From the NCBI GenBank assembly GCA_037127315.1, contig JBBBDQ010001289.1:186501-250500 (forward strand): 64,000 bases of DNA, given 5' to 3'. The translations under genes were made by a program, and so were the position numbers. Source of the DNA: Ascarosepion bandense (taxonomy: Eukaryota; Mollusca; Cephalopoda; Sepiida; Sepiidae). This document shows, piece after piece, positions 31,461 through 42,223 of this stretch (within the stretch, counting starts at the first letter, position 1; each line of letters opens with the position of its first letter). The notes beneath the pieces are model-generated. The model was not told where the DNA came from and did not search any database. It saw only the letters and a program-made list of their open reading frames with translations.

Positions 31461-31765
31461 ACGCTCTCACACTCTGATTGAGCACTCTGGATGAATGGTA
31501 GACTTTGAAAAACAGTAGCTACTCTGGCATCTACGTATCGTTCATTCAGCAATGAATTAGAACACTCTCAGCTATTAGACGTGTATAATGATAATATACA
31601 CGCTAAAAAGTCTGCCTCATTCTACCGAGCGCCCGTAGCTCAAAGGTAGAATCGCCGACTGACGCCAATTCTGTCGGGTTTCAATACTGGGTAAAAAAGC
31701 AATCGGCTGTCTAACCGTACTGATGAGCTGTGATACAGTGAAACAGATCTGTCTGCGGATGACTA
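31461..31765 (+). mobile_element. Hammerhead SINE (family B), copy 3, full length
   Basis: From acgctctcacactctgattg to tgcggatgactag. The 5' part carries gagcactctgg; the tRNA-like part reads gcccgtagctcaaaggtaga (A box) and cgggtttcaatac (B box); the 3' end is a complete hammerhead. Non-autonomous, so it needs a reverse transcriptase from elsewhere. Left flank tatatatttt, right flank (AT)n. Confidence 0.85.
31715..31758 (+). ncRNA. Type I hammerhead ribozyme, complete core
   Basis: Stem I: CCGTA (31,715-31,719) with TGCGG (31,754-31,758), one G.U. Core: CTGATGA at 31,720-31,726 and GAAA at 31,740-31,743. Stem II: GCTGT/ACAGT around GAT (31,727-31,739), one G.U. Stem III: ACA/TGT around GATC (31,743-31,752). 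Then C17 at 31,753 within a GUC triplet; predicted cleavage falls between 31,753 and 31,754. The very short stem III is typical of hammerheads in Penelope elements and retrozymes. Activity is inferred from fold only. Confidence 0.8.
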
Positions 31766-32619
31766 GATATATATATATATGTATAGAGAGAGAGAGAAAG
31801 AGAGAAAGAAAGAGAGAGGGATGATATATATATATATTTCACTGCTCGATGACGTAATTATTGCAAAAAAATAAAATAATAAGGCTCTGTTAAAGAGCAA
31901 ACACGCAGTAGGAGCTTTCATAACTGGCAGTTTAGTTTAACAACTGGAAGTAAAGAGACGGAACAATGGTTTTTGTTTACATCAGTTGTTTATGTGTATA
32001 CTCTTTATTATATATATTTTCATATATATAATTTATTGGCACTAAAAAATATCAGCTATTGGCATTAGACTTACTGGTTTGTCTAGACTTGGCCAGTCTG
32101 CATGTGTTGGTAAATTATTATTTCATATTTTTTTATGCTAAAAGTGGTTCTGTCTCGAAAAGTACTTGTCATGATAATTATCCCACCTGCGTCCTTGCAA
32201 AGTTTTTTTGAGAAGTTTCAAGTATGACGATTATGACAGAAGCATTTACCATTTTCTACAATTCATATATTCTTTTATACACTAATGTCCACAAAGCCCA
32301 AGAGACACTCAAAATAGGAGGGTTACTGCATTGTTTTGCATGATTGTAAGAGAAAGCAGGAAATGAATTTAATGGGTGTTATGAAAGATTAACCTTAGAC
32401 TTGAAGAGGCTAAGATTGTAAAGATTGCTACAAACAACCTACCAGGAGTGTGTGAAAGGAACAGTTTTTAGGATGAAAGGGTGTGGGGTACAGAAAAACC
32501 CGGATTAAAAAGGGAGAAATTAATGCGTGAGATCCTGCCAAAATGCAACACAAATTTCAAGAAAAGACAAAGTAAAAAATTAGAAATTAGAAATTAGAAA
32601 ATCGTATATTTAAAAACAT
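31766..32619. other. No recognised gene
   Basis: Starts with (AT)n and (GA)n patches (31,768-31,840), then unique-looking DNA without a supported frame. Confidence 0.4.
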
Positions 32620-32923
32620 CAGTCAGTTAAGTGCCATACGTGATACACGCTTGGACGATCATGTCTTGAAAGAGACATGACTGACTGGGCAGAAGATTAT
32701 CCTGCAGTATGTTGCCATTGCTTTCTGTGGTAGACTGGTTACCAGCCAAGGCTATAGAACCCAATCTCTCCTGTTATTTAACCCATAACAGGAGGGAAGA
32801 GACGGATTAATACCTTTCCCAAGGGTATTTGCGCGTAAGTGAATGCAAGGAATTCAACTGGAATCCGAACTCGGCTCCCCGATTTCTCGTTCCGAGTCGA
32901 TATCCACTGCACCAGAACGCACA
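32620..32923 (-). mobile_element. SINE family A copy, minus strand, full length
   Basis: Reverse order of all family A landmarks: cagtcagttaagtgccat (tail), gccaaggctatagaaccc, aagtgaatgcaaggaatt, B box complement in ggaatccgaactcgg, and the head near ccactgcaccagaacgc. Confidence 0.85.
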
Positions 32924-34000
32924 TTTAATAATATACATGCAGAACAAGCAATTAGTATATTTTTTGTCATAGAAAAATACCTTTTAATTTTAAGCCAATG
33001 TGGTTTGAACAAAAAAAGTGTCTATGTTTCGCTGCCTTTAATTCAACCGAGTAGTAGAGTAAAGTCTACTTCTTTTTCTTTTTATCTCCGCTGCTGAGTA
33101 GATTGAAAGGAAAAGGGTCGATCAATTTAAGGTAAAAAAGAGAGTGTAAGTGAGACAACAAATAAGAGGAAAAAGGTTCAAATAGAAATAGTAGTAAGTT
33201 GCAGAATGCGTGTATGTGAAAAGATTAATCAGGCTACTAATAAAGCCTGTGTTCCTTTCCCTTTTTTAAGGTTGGCGACAGAATGTAAAGGAAATTAAAG
33301 TAATAAAGGAGATTGTACTTAGCAGATGTTCGTTTGTAGAAGTCAGTTGAAGATGTCTTGTTGTTGTTGCTATTTTCCTTACTTTCTTCTTCTCTTGGTA
33401 GGTTGAGTCTGCGATGGACCTGTATGTCGGTTTTCGGGCCTCTCTGATCTCTGCGCCCTTCTGAAGTCTTGACCGGTGTAGAGACATGTTTAGTTAGTGG
33501 AATTTAGTCATGTGACTAGATCAAACGACAGAAACATTTTTTTAGATGTTAAGAGAATTTGACAGGGGTCATTGATCAATTTGCTATTTTCTATCCGATC
33601 AGAATCCAGAATCTTAATTTTTACACTGACTTGTGAAATTTGCCTTGGTCTGGGATTTTTCTTAAATGTTTTCAGTCGTTTTGATCTATTTTTGCGGATG
33701 TGTAATTTTAATTTTTGTGTTTAAGTTAACTGTTGGATGATATAGGAATTGTGTCCTATGAGTGTTCTTGTAAAATAACGAAAATGGTTCAGTAATTATT
33801 TATTATTGCTGACGACCAAGAGTAAAATAACTCTCTGATTAATTATGAAAGGTTTGTTAAAACGTAAGTTTACTCAACAAAGACATGGCTTCTTGCAAAA
33901 AAAAAGTTTGAAAAAGGCTGAAGACACCGCTGCAAATTCTCTATATATGATACAAAAATTCATCTTCAGAATTGAAAGATACGTAGAAGACATTGAGAAA
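32924..34000. other. About 1.1 kb without a recognised gene
   Basis: Longest stretch between elements in this part. It has moderate AT content. Short frames (32,843-33,097 plus; 33,266-33,487 minus) overlap a SINE or show no domain. A host intron or intergenic segment is the simplest reading. Confidence 0.35.
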
Positions 34001-34009
34001 AATAAAGTA

Positions 34010-35065
34010 AATTAAAGCGTTTAAAGGCTTATACCTGTGCTTTATTGATTATGGGAAGGCGTTTGACAAAATACGCCACAAAGTATTGATGGAGACGCTC
34101 GGCAGCCTTGACATGTTTGGGAAAGACTTAAGAGTAATCAAGAATCTCTACTGGCAGCAAACCACTTGTATACGGACAGGTAATGAATTCAGCAGATATA
34201 CAAAGATAGAAAGGGGCGTAAGACAGGGATGAGTCTGTTCAACTTGTACAGCTAGAATATTTTCAGGACCCTAAAAGTTATGCCTGGTTTCGTCATCGGA
34301 GGTCACAATTTAAACAACCTAATGAACGCAGATGATACAGTGCTGATAGCAGGCACAGAAAGAAAACTACAAGACCTCCTACAGAAGGTAGATGAAGAGT
34401 GTGACAAGAAAGCACTACAAATAAACTGCAAGAAAACGGAATGTATGGTCATCAGTAAAAAGGGCAGCTCAAAACGCCAAATACAGGTCAGGAAGGCTAG
34501 AATCAAGAAGGTACAAAAATATAAATCCCTGGGAAGTGTTATAACAGAAGACGGAATGTGCGACACAGAGATCCGAAGGCGAATTGGCATGGTGAAGGAA
34601 GTATTCCATAACTGGAGTCAAGTATTGTTTCGCTAAAAACAAAGAAGAGAGTACTGGATTGCTATGTGTTGTCAATTCTTCATTATGGTAGTGAATGTTG
34701 GACAATATCATCAAAGATCAAGGAAAAACTGAAAGCAACTGAGATGTGGTTCTACAGAAGGATGCTGCGAATATCATGGGTCGAGCATGTGAGTAATGAT
34801 GAGGTTCTAGAAATGATGGAAACAAAAAGAAAATTAATACTGAGCATCAGTAAGTGACAGCTGAAGTTCCTGGGACATGCAATGAGGAAGGAGGACTTGG
34901 AGAACCTGATACTAACAGGCCAGATACAGGGGAAAAGAAACAGGGGAAAGCAACGGCTAATATACTTGAAGAAACTCACCAGGTGGATGGTGGAACGAGG
35001 GTTGCATAGTGTAACAGGAGAAGGCGTGCTAGGAGCCACCAGGGATAGGGAGACTGAATGAACTC
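34010..35065 (+). mobile_element. RTE/BovB-like LINE fragment with RT palm motifs
   Basis: IDYGKAFDKIRHKVLMETLG (RT motif A, in one frame) is followed by IKNLYWQQTTCIRTGNEFSR, ERGVRQG* (motif B, stop plus small deletion), GGHNLNNLMNADDTVLIAG (motif C, ADD with Tyr replaced by Asn), SKKGSSKRQIQ, KYKSLGSVITEDGMCDTEIR, SILHYGSECWTISS, MLRISWVEHVSNDEVLEMM and the C-terminus to about GVLGATRDRE. It lacks the endonuclease domain and has several shifts. Confidence 0.85.
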
Positions 35066-35285
35066 TCCCAACCATTACTTATACCACAAGAGATGAGAGA
35101 GAGTAGCCTGAGAAGAGCACCCTCAGAGCGGCCCGAAATCAGCCGAGAGTCGGTCCACGAACACCGTTACCTTAACGACCATTACGAATCCTAGTTCTAA
35201 GGCCGAGGGTCGAATCATAGTATTCCACACTAACTCGTATTATCGTTCCTAATAACCAAGTTCCAAGTATTGTATTCTTTCTGTA

Positions 35286-35335
<50 letters not shown>

Positions 35336-35490
35336 GTATTTTCCTATTTGGTTGTTTTTTCGTTATTCTTACTGGACCTTTAACCGGGTCCACAACATAA
35401 ACCAAGTCGGTTAATGTATAATCAATATCTAGTGTGTTGCTCATCTTTTACGATGGTAGTCGTTTCTTATTTATGCAGTGATACATTAGT
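35066..35490. other. Unrecognised sequence with (AT)n
   Basis: GC-richer 35,090-35,280 with no known family, then an (AT)n tract at 35,289-35,332. Confidence 0.4.
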
Positions 35491-35660
35491 AGCAGTTAAT
35501 TAAGTGCCATACGTGATTCACACTTTGGCGATCATGTCTCGAAAGAGATATGACCGACTGAGCAGAAGATTTTCCCGCAGTAGGTTGCCATTGCTTTCTG
35601 CGGTAGACTGGTTGCCGACCAAGGCTATAGAACCCAATCTGTCCTGTTATTTCACTCATA
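35491..35660 (-). mobile_element. SINE family A, 3' half, minus strand
   Basis: From the tail (agcagttaattaagtgccat) to cctgttatttcactcata; the head is missing. Confidence 0.8.
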
Positions 35661-35797
35661 GGTAAAGGGAAAAGAAATCTATTATATTATCATGTAGTAA
35701 TTAGTGGGGGATCGGTTTCCTATTGTTATGAAGTAATAAACTGATCCCCCACTTTATGACCAATGTAAGCCTTAATCATTATTCCAACTATTATATT
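35661..35797. repeat. Short inverted phrase resembling RTE 3' UTR
   Basis: attagtgggggatcggtttc and ataaactgatcccccacttta face each other (35,699-35,760). They resemble the 'aactgatccc/gggggatca' part of the RTE 3' UTR. Confidence 0.5.
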
Positions 35798-35798
35798 C

Positions 35799-36097
35799 AG
35801 TCAGTCAGTTAAGTGCCATACGTGATACACGCTTTGGGTGATCATACCTCGAAAGACATATGACTGACTGAGCAGAAGATTTTCCCGCAGTAGGTTGCTA
35901 TTACATTCTTGCTACCGAAGGCTATAAAACCCAATCTGTCTTATTATTTAACCGATAGCTGGAAGGAAGTGACGGATTAATACCCTTCGCAAAGGTATTT
36001 GCGCGTAAATGAATGCCTCTAATTTAAATGTAATTCCAAGTCAGCTCTCCGATTTCTCGTTTGGAAAAGATAGTAACTGCAGCACAACGCACATCAC
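35799..36097 (-). mobile_element. SINE family A copy, minus strand
   Basis: Full order of landmarks but more diverged, with a deletion around the tctgcggtagactgg block. Confidence 0.8.
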
Positions 36098-36107
36098 ATA
36101 TCTTCTG

Positions 36108-36410
36108 CCTGGTCAGTCACTCGTAAAATATGCTTAGGCGATCATGTCTTGAAAGAGATACGACTGCCTGGTCAGAAGATTTTACCGTAGTAGGTTGCTA
36201 TTACTTTCTGCGGTAGACTGGTTGCCAACCAAGGCTATAAAACCCAATCTGTCATATTATTTAACCTATAGCTGGAAGGAAGAGACTGATTAATACCTTT
36301 TCCAAGGGCATTTGCGTGTAAGTGAATGCATCTAATTTTACTAGAATTCGAACTCGGCTCTCCGATTTCTCATTCAGAACCGATATCCACTACATCACAA
36401 TGCACATCAC
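36108..36410 (-). mobile_element. SINE family A copy, minus strand
   Basis: Directly behind the previous copy in the same orientation, from ctggtcagtcactcg to catcacaatgcacatcac. The tail is altered at its end. Confidence 0.8.
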
Positions 36411-36491
36411 AGATCTTTTGCCCAGTCACTCATGACTCGAAATAGATATGATCGCCCAAGCGTGTATCATGTATGCCACTTAACTGACTGA
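36411..36491 (+). mobile_element. SINE family A tail, plus strand
   Basis: cttttgcccagtcactcatg to ttaactgactga; opposite orientation to the two copies before it. Only the last part of the SINE. Confidence 0.75.
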
Positions 36492-36576
36492 TCGACATTA
36501 GCAGTAAGATTTTCTCAATTTTAACGGCATAATAGGTTTTGGTATATTGGTAGTTATTTATGTCATAATATTTTTA

Positions 36577-37531
36577 TCTATATATATAAAAGGCAATCTG
36601 TAATTCTGTGTGTGACTGTTCCCTCTGCACGCCTACATTTTTTAAGCTACGTCATTCAAACTTTCTAGGGATACATATCTACAGGGAAGCCAGGTCAACA
36701 CATACTTTTTGAGTTTACGTTCAGCAATTTTCCCTTTCGCACTTTTTGGCCAAATGATTTACATTTACTCCGTAAAACATCGAAGATCTAAGTTGCTAGA
36801 TTACGTCACAGAAATCAAATCACATGTGTCAAACGCGACTAAAATATTTTTTATTAACAAAAAAAAAAATGAGCTTTTATATTGAATTTTTATTCCGACG
36901 TTTTACAAATTCATTTCGTCAACAAAAACTCTGATTATTTTTCCCCGTAATTTTGAAACAAAAATATTTTTTAAAAAATAGTGTTTTTCAAACAAAAACA
37001 CAATATGTAAATATAAGGTTAATTTAATTATTACAGTTTTTTTTTCAGATTTAATAATTCATACTTCAGAAAATAAAATTAAAAAGAGTAGAGTCTTTTT
37101 TTCGCTAAATATATTTTATGCAGGAAATCAACTATAATTCGTGTGCTATTAATGTAACTTTTTCCTTAAATGTCTACATTTTTAAATATTCTTCGAAAAT
37201 TTCTGAACTGAGAGCGTCATAGTTTTTATATTTCTAATTTCAGTAAAACAAAATAAATAAGTTTTATTTTTATGTTAATTTCATTTAGTCAACAAAAAAA
37301 TGTAAATATTTTTCCCCGTAATTTTGAAACAAAAACAAACTCAATGTTGTTTTCAATGTCACACAAAACATCAAATCACGTTTACGCAAAACAAAATAAA
37401 ATAGATTTTTTAATGGAATTTTTTAACAATTGTTAAACAACAATTTTTTATATAATTATTTTTTACATAACCGAGTCCTACTACTACTAAAATGTTCTGA
37501 GTTGCACGGGCAATGCCGCGCTATGATGCTA

Positions 37532-37532
<1 letters not shown>
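36577..37532 (+). mobile_element. Helitron/Helentron-like non-autonomous element
   Basis: 956 bp from A|TCTATATATATAAAAGG to gcacgggcaatgccgcgc-tatgatg-CTAG|T. It has the Helitron hallmarks of TC start, CTAG end, insertion between A and T, and a small GGC/GCC hairpin before the end. The interior is non-coding and AT-rich, with two similar blocks (36,870-36,990 and 37,255-37,400, sharing catttngtcaacaaaaa and ttttccccgtaattttgaaa). (AT)n follows. Confidence 0.6.
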
Positions 37533-37574
<42 letters not shown>

Positions 37575-37575
<1 letters not shown>

Positions 37576-38096
37576 TTAAATTATCAAATATATTATTAAA
37601 AATGTTAACATCGTTTTCTCCCCTTTCAACATTACTCTGTTTTAGTGAAATATATCTGAAGGTTATTACTCCTTTCTGTCATGAAAAATTTTTTGTTCGT
37701 TTTACATTAAAGCAATTTAATTACAGGGTCCACCGACAAATCAGTTTCCTATTTACAAAGATCATAAAAGTGATGATTAGAAATCACAAAATAGAGGATT
37801 TTTTATTATTAGAAAAATTATTTTTGGAAATTGATTATGCTAATTAGTTTTTCTCGGTAAAACACTCTGGTACATAAAAATTATGAAATTTTATTTCTTT
37901 AGTTTTGTTGTTTTCATATTTGATTTTGCGTTTAAATGAATTCTTCATTCTATACGTGTTTGTTACAGTGAATGTTTCAATTATTATTCAGCCCTACATT
38001 ATTTTGACTGATGTTTCTTCTGAAATTTAGATTGTGAGCGATTAATTCTGCTGAAATTCTGCTTTGTTTTAGTCTTGTATATGATTTTTAATATTG
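37575..38096. other. AT-rich sequence, no gene recognised
   Basis: An 81-codon plus-strand frame (37,602-37,847) is AT-rich and without motifs; I would not call it a gene. Confidence 0.35.
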
Positions 38097-38434
38097 TGTT
38101 ATATGCTGCCGTTGGATCTGGACAACGAGGAGCACACACAGATAGATATAAATATAATCTTATATATTTATTTTTTGTCGGTGACGTTTGTGTGGAGCAG
38201 AAGGGCAGTCGGAAGCCAACAGGATTTCTCCGTCTCTTCAACCCAAAACCCAACACTTTATATAGCCCCAAAACTCAAACGCATTTTGCTTTTTCGGGTT
38301 GTCGTTTTGTTGTCGTTATCTACGGCCGGATATATCTGTCAACCATCCTTGTACCCGGTTGACTTTTATCTTTGGCCGAATCTATCTGTCGACTAAATTT
38401 TTGCCAGTATGGCCAGGGATGGGTTCCTGCAACA
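38097..38434. mobile_element. Possible solo LTR or other LTR-like segment
   Basis: Bounded by TGTTATATGC and CCTGCAACA, i.e. TG...CA with inverted TGTT/AACA. Contains a TATA-like ttatatagccc in the plus strand. No flanking duplication was found, so this is a weak call. Confidence 0.25.
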
Positions 38435-38619
38435 GAATAAGAAGGCCATAGATTTAGATTCGGATCTTATCATTCACCAATCTCAACATAAATTGTTGAT
38501 ATGGTGTCTAGTTGAGTGGTGGTTTATAATAATTCGGTATTATACTAAGTAAGAAAGTGATGATTTGTTGAAGGGAATATTATCGAATAATTTAGTCAGT
38601 GATTTCGACTGGTGATATT

Positions 38620-39163
38620 AAAATCAAGCAGGTACAAAAATTTATATACTGTGAAGTGTTCCAACAGAAAACGAAAAGTGCGACACTGAGATCCTAAGAC
38701 GAATTGGCATGGCAAAGGACGCATTCAAGAAACTGAGTAGAGAATAGAGATATGACATTTTCGCTGGAAACAAAGAAGAGAGTACAGGATTGTTATGCGA
38801 TGCTTATTCTTCAATATGGCAGCGAACGCTGGACAATCTCAACAAAGATGAAGGGAAGACTTGAAACAACCCAAATATGGTTCTACAGAAGGATGATGAG
38901 AATATTATGAACCAACCATGTGAGCAATGGTGAGGTTTTGGAGAAGATAGATGAAAAGGAAATTAATACATAACATCAGGAAAGACAGCTGAAGTTTTTG
39001 GGATATGCAGTGAAGAATATGGGTTTGGAGTATCAGATACTCAGAGGTAAATAGAAAAAGAAAGACAAGCAAAAACAACACGTAACATACGTAATGGGAT
39101 TCAGCAAATGGATCGTAAATCGGGGTCTAGATGAGATAACAGGTGAAAGTGTGTTAAAAGCTA
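38620..39163 (+). mobile_element. RTE/BovB-like LINE, 5' piece (interrupted by hAT element)
   Basis: KIKQVQKFIY, KCDTEILRRIGMAKDAFKKL, TKKRVQDCYAMLILQYGSER, MWFYRRMMRIL, KFLGYAVKN, HVTYVMGFSKWIVNRGLDEI and TGESVLKATR with shifts and stops. It resumes at 40,157. Confidence 0.75.
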
Positions 39164-39169
39164 CTAGGA

Positions 39170-40150
39170 CAGTAGTTCCCAACCTTTTTGCACTCGCGAC
39201 CCCTTACCTAAAAGTTTGAAACCCATGCGACCCCCTACTTAAGGTTTACTATCAGCAGCTTAATTTTCTGTTTATTTTCTGTGAAGGGCAGGGAAAGAAA
39301 CATCTAAAAGTATTTTTAAATTCTGTAATTATTTATTACCAAATTAAAGCACATTGGTCAAAATCTGAATTCACAAAAAGAACATATATATATATTTTTT
39401 TTTTAATCATTTCACCCTGAGCAAGGCGGAAACGCCACTGATGTGCAGGGGGCTACATAAACGTAAAAAGATTAATTAGAAAAGAGTGAGGAGTACAAAC
39501 TAGTTAGAAAGGAACAATAGAAAGCTGAGAAAGCAGGTGCGATTACAGATACATAGAAAGAGAAGGTTATACGGGGGTGGGGAGAGAGAGCTAGAGTCCA
39601 GTGGTTAGTAGATGAGTATTGACTTTGCATTTAAATTTCTGGAGGTTGTAGCCGTCAGGAAAGCAAGAATACGGGAGCGAGTTCCACAGGCGGGACGTGC
39701 GAGAGAAGAAGCTGCAGGAGTAGAATTGTCGTCTGTTTCTTAAAATAGTATTATCATAGGTTTAAAAAGTTATCCAACCCAGCTAGTGTGATGCCTGATG
39801 TTGCATTTCAATAACAAGCTTTGAAATTTGTGGTCGAGTGTTTGTTAGAGCCAGTCTCATGTCATCTCCAACATCCAATTTGTTCCTATTCTTTGTTTTT
39901 ATATTGACAAATCCTGCCTTACACAAGGAACAGGGACACGTAAGGCTATCATGGTGACATTGGAGTATGACTGATACATAGCGCACCAGAACTGAGTCAC
40001 TGATTTCACCTTGAACTAATTGATGAAATGCAATTAATGTTATCCTAAGCCACTTCTAACAAGGCTACACGCTCCCCTGACAAAGCGTCGCGACCCCTCT
40101 GCCAAGGTTTTGCTATCCCCTGGAGGTCGCGACCTACTGGTTGGGAACCT
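39170..40150 (-). mobile_element. hAT-family element (non-autonomous), inserted in the LINE
   Basis: The left end CAGTAGTTCCCAACC and right end GGTTGGGAACC are inverted repeats typical of hAT elements, and CTAGGA is present on both sides (39,164-39,169; 40,151-40,156), part of a damaged 8-bp duplication. On the minus strand (39,783-39,986) VNIKTKNRNKLDVGDDMRL followed by ALTNTRPQISKLV matches the C-terminal dimerisation end of hAT transposases. The rest of the transposase is gone. Confidence 0.8.
39395..39745 (-). mobile_element. CR1/L2/Jockey-type LINE 3' end nested inside the hAT element
   Basis: The minus strand encodes FSRTSRLWNSLPYSCFPDGY then NLQKFKCKVNTHLLTTG, the conserved C-terminus of these LINEs, followed by the 3' end (CSPLHISGVSALLRVK-like tail near 39,420-39,460). 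Confidence 0.8.
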
Positions 40151-40156
40151 CTAGGA

Positions 40157-40215
40157 TATGGAGATGTGGAAAGCCATTATTGCCTACGTCCTGAAAGGAC
40201 AAGGCACATACAAGA
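40157..40215 (+). mobile_element. RTE/BovB-like LINE, 3' piece after the hAT insertion
   Basis: DMEMWKAIIAYVLKGQGT and the caaggcacatacaagaag end complete the copy begun at 38,620. Confidence 0.85.
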
Positions 40216-40756
40216 AGTTAAACGAAACCAAAGATGTCACCATTTCGACATTTCGCCGTGTGTCATATCTATATAATCAGTAATAAATATTGTTTCTTAG
40301 AATTGTTTGCTAATAAGCTCAGTTTTAGTGGAACGACTCACCCAGATAGCCCGTTTCTGCCTGCTGCTTATGGCGAGAGCATGATGTCTGAGGTGTCCGG
40401 TCAGAGAAGCACCGAAAGGGGTAAGCTATTTTTGCCCCAATCCCGGGGGCATGTGAGATTCGCACTTCAAACTCGTCCATGCCCCGTGGCACGAATATAT
40501 CAATGAGAAATTTGACATCATAGATTTGGTTTGTGGAATAAATATTTTCATAAGCACAGTTCCTCGCGCACACAAATAGACGCGCACTAAAGCACGCACA
40601 CAGTAGTTACAAACACAGATACACCCACGCACGCATACACGTCATGCGAGAACAAATACATATCTCCCCGCATGCATATAAAAGATTAGACAGCTATCAT
40701 TATGAACACTTCATATACAGAAATTCCAGGAAGCACATAATTTGGTCTTAACATAC
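40216..40756. other. No recognised gene
   Basis: Overlapping frames on both strands between 40,234 and 40,632 have no known domain. CA-rich patches lie at 40,560-40,640. Confidence 0.35.
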
Positions 40757-40963
40757 AAGACATTCCTTCTATAACCCGTTTTTTTTATTATCGATTTTTG
40801 ATATTTTCAGGGATACCTTGACACAAAACCTAGCTAAGAACACTCACAGAGGCTTCTAGTACAACTGTGTAAATTTTCAAGAAAATCGGTTCAGCCGTTT
40901 CGGAGTTTATAGGCACACAGAGACACACACACATACAAAGTTCCATTTATAAATAAGTTTAGA
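40757..40963 (-). mobile_element. Helitron/Helentron-like 5' end, minus strand
   Basis: Begins (minus) A|TCTAAACTTATTTATAAATGG and includes ggctgaaccgattttcttga and the ctaggttttgtgtcaaggta block; truncated after about 205 bp. Confidence 0.5.
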
Positions 40964-41142
40964 TAGATTCAGGTGAAAGGAGCCAACAGTTTTAGAAATC
41001 CGTGTTTCGCAATAATTATAAATAAAAACAAGTTAATTATAATATTAATATTTTATTATAAGTGTTTATAATGAAAACAGTTTACTGCAACACAAGTTAG
41101 TATAACACAGACCAGTTAGTTTGTACTTCTTCTAAGATATGC

Positions 41143-41186
<44 letters not shown>

Positions 41187-41188
<2 letters not shown>

Positions 41189-41436
41189 TAAACATATACT
41201 GTTAAATATAAGAGACAATGAATGTCTATTATATTTAATCATGAGCCGTTCTAAACGTCGTATTTTGGCTTTAATTTCAGTTGAAAATAAAGACAAAAAT
41301 TCTCCAACATTTGGATAATTTTTTATTAATTTCCTTCTAAGTTTTCGGCTCCCATGAGCCATCTTCAGAGAGGTTATTAAGAGGGTAACACAATAACATC
41401 CACCATCAGCGACGATTTTATTTTGTGTTGGCATAA
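41187..41436 (-). mobile_element. Penelope-like N-terminal frame, minus-strand arm of an inverted repeat
   Basis: An open frame from the Met at 41,434 encodes MPTQNKIVADGGCYCVTLLI, LKRKLIKNYPNVGEFL-like (RRKLIKNYPNVGEFL), FSTEIKAKIRRLERLMIKYN and SLIFNSICLE, running into (AT)n. The inverted plus-strand copy at 41,637 keeps the same frame with mostly conservative differences. Assignment to the Penelope N-terminal region rests on the 'kir+lerl..k...s..F...C....llP+y+kfk' pattern and is tentative. Confidence 0.5.
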
Positions 41437-41636
41437 AACTCCGCTAGGCAACGGCAATAGTTACCAAAAATAAATTTGCAAAGCGGTTCTATGACGTCAC
41501 ACCGCCTGATAGCGCTAAATGACAACAGGACCATGTATTCAAATGCAATGTAACGTGTTATGACCGGATTTAATGTACATGGCCTCCAATATCTGAAGGT
41601 TCTTTTTACTGTGTGTATGAGTAAGGATTATTAATA

Positions 41637-41917
41637 ATGTCAACACAAAATAAAATCGTCGGTGATGGTGGATGTTACTGTATTACCGTCTTAATAACCT
41701 CTCTGAAGATGGGTCATGTGAGCCGAAATCTTAAAACCAAATTAATAAAAGATTATCCAAATATTGGAGAATTTTTGTCTTTATTTTCAACTGAAATTAA
41801 AGGCAAAATACGACGTTTAGAACGGTTCATGATTAAACATAATAGACATTCATTGTCTCTTATATTTAACAGTATATGTTTAGAAAATTATTTGCTGCCT
41901 CGATACACTAAATTTAA

Positions 41918-41920
<3 letters not shown>
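41637..41920 (+). mobile_element. Penelope-like N-terminal frame, plus-strand arm
   Basis: Open from MSTQNKIVGDGGCYCITVLI through GEFLSLFSTEIKGKIRRLER, HNRHSLSLIFNSICLENYLL and PRYTKFKY, then (AT)n. It extends the opposite arm by ENYLLPRYTKFK, the part closest to Penelope proteins. The first third (ctctgaagatg ... gagccgaaa) is also the hairpin motif common in Penelope ends, so the apparent start codon may not be real. Confidence 0.5.
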
Positions 41921-41959
<39 letters not shown>

Positions 41960-41987
41960 GATCATCCACGTATACTGTCTTAATATG

Positions 41988-42223
41988 TATAGGAAAGAAT
42001 ATTAATAAAAAGTTTTGAATTTAAAAACATACTTTTTTAAACAGTATTTGTTTGTTTTTATAGTATTTTATATTTCAGACCGCCCTCGGTCCTTCATCAG
42101 AAACAAGTGATCTTGTTTCTGATGAAGGACCGAGAGTCGAAATATAAAATACTATAAAAACAAACAAATACTGTTTAAAAAAGTACGTTTTTAAATTCAA
42201 AACTTTTTATTAATATTCTTTCC

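Noticed and set aside
32843..33097. 84-codon plus-strand frame as host exon
   Set aside because: Its first third lies in a minus-strand SINE; the remainder shows no domain or splice signals I could defend.
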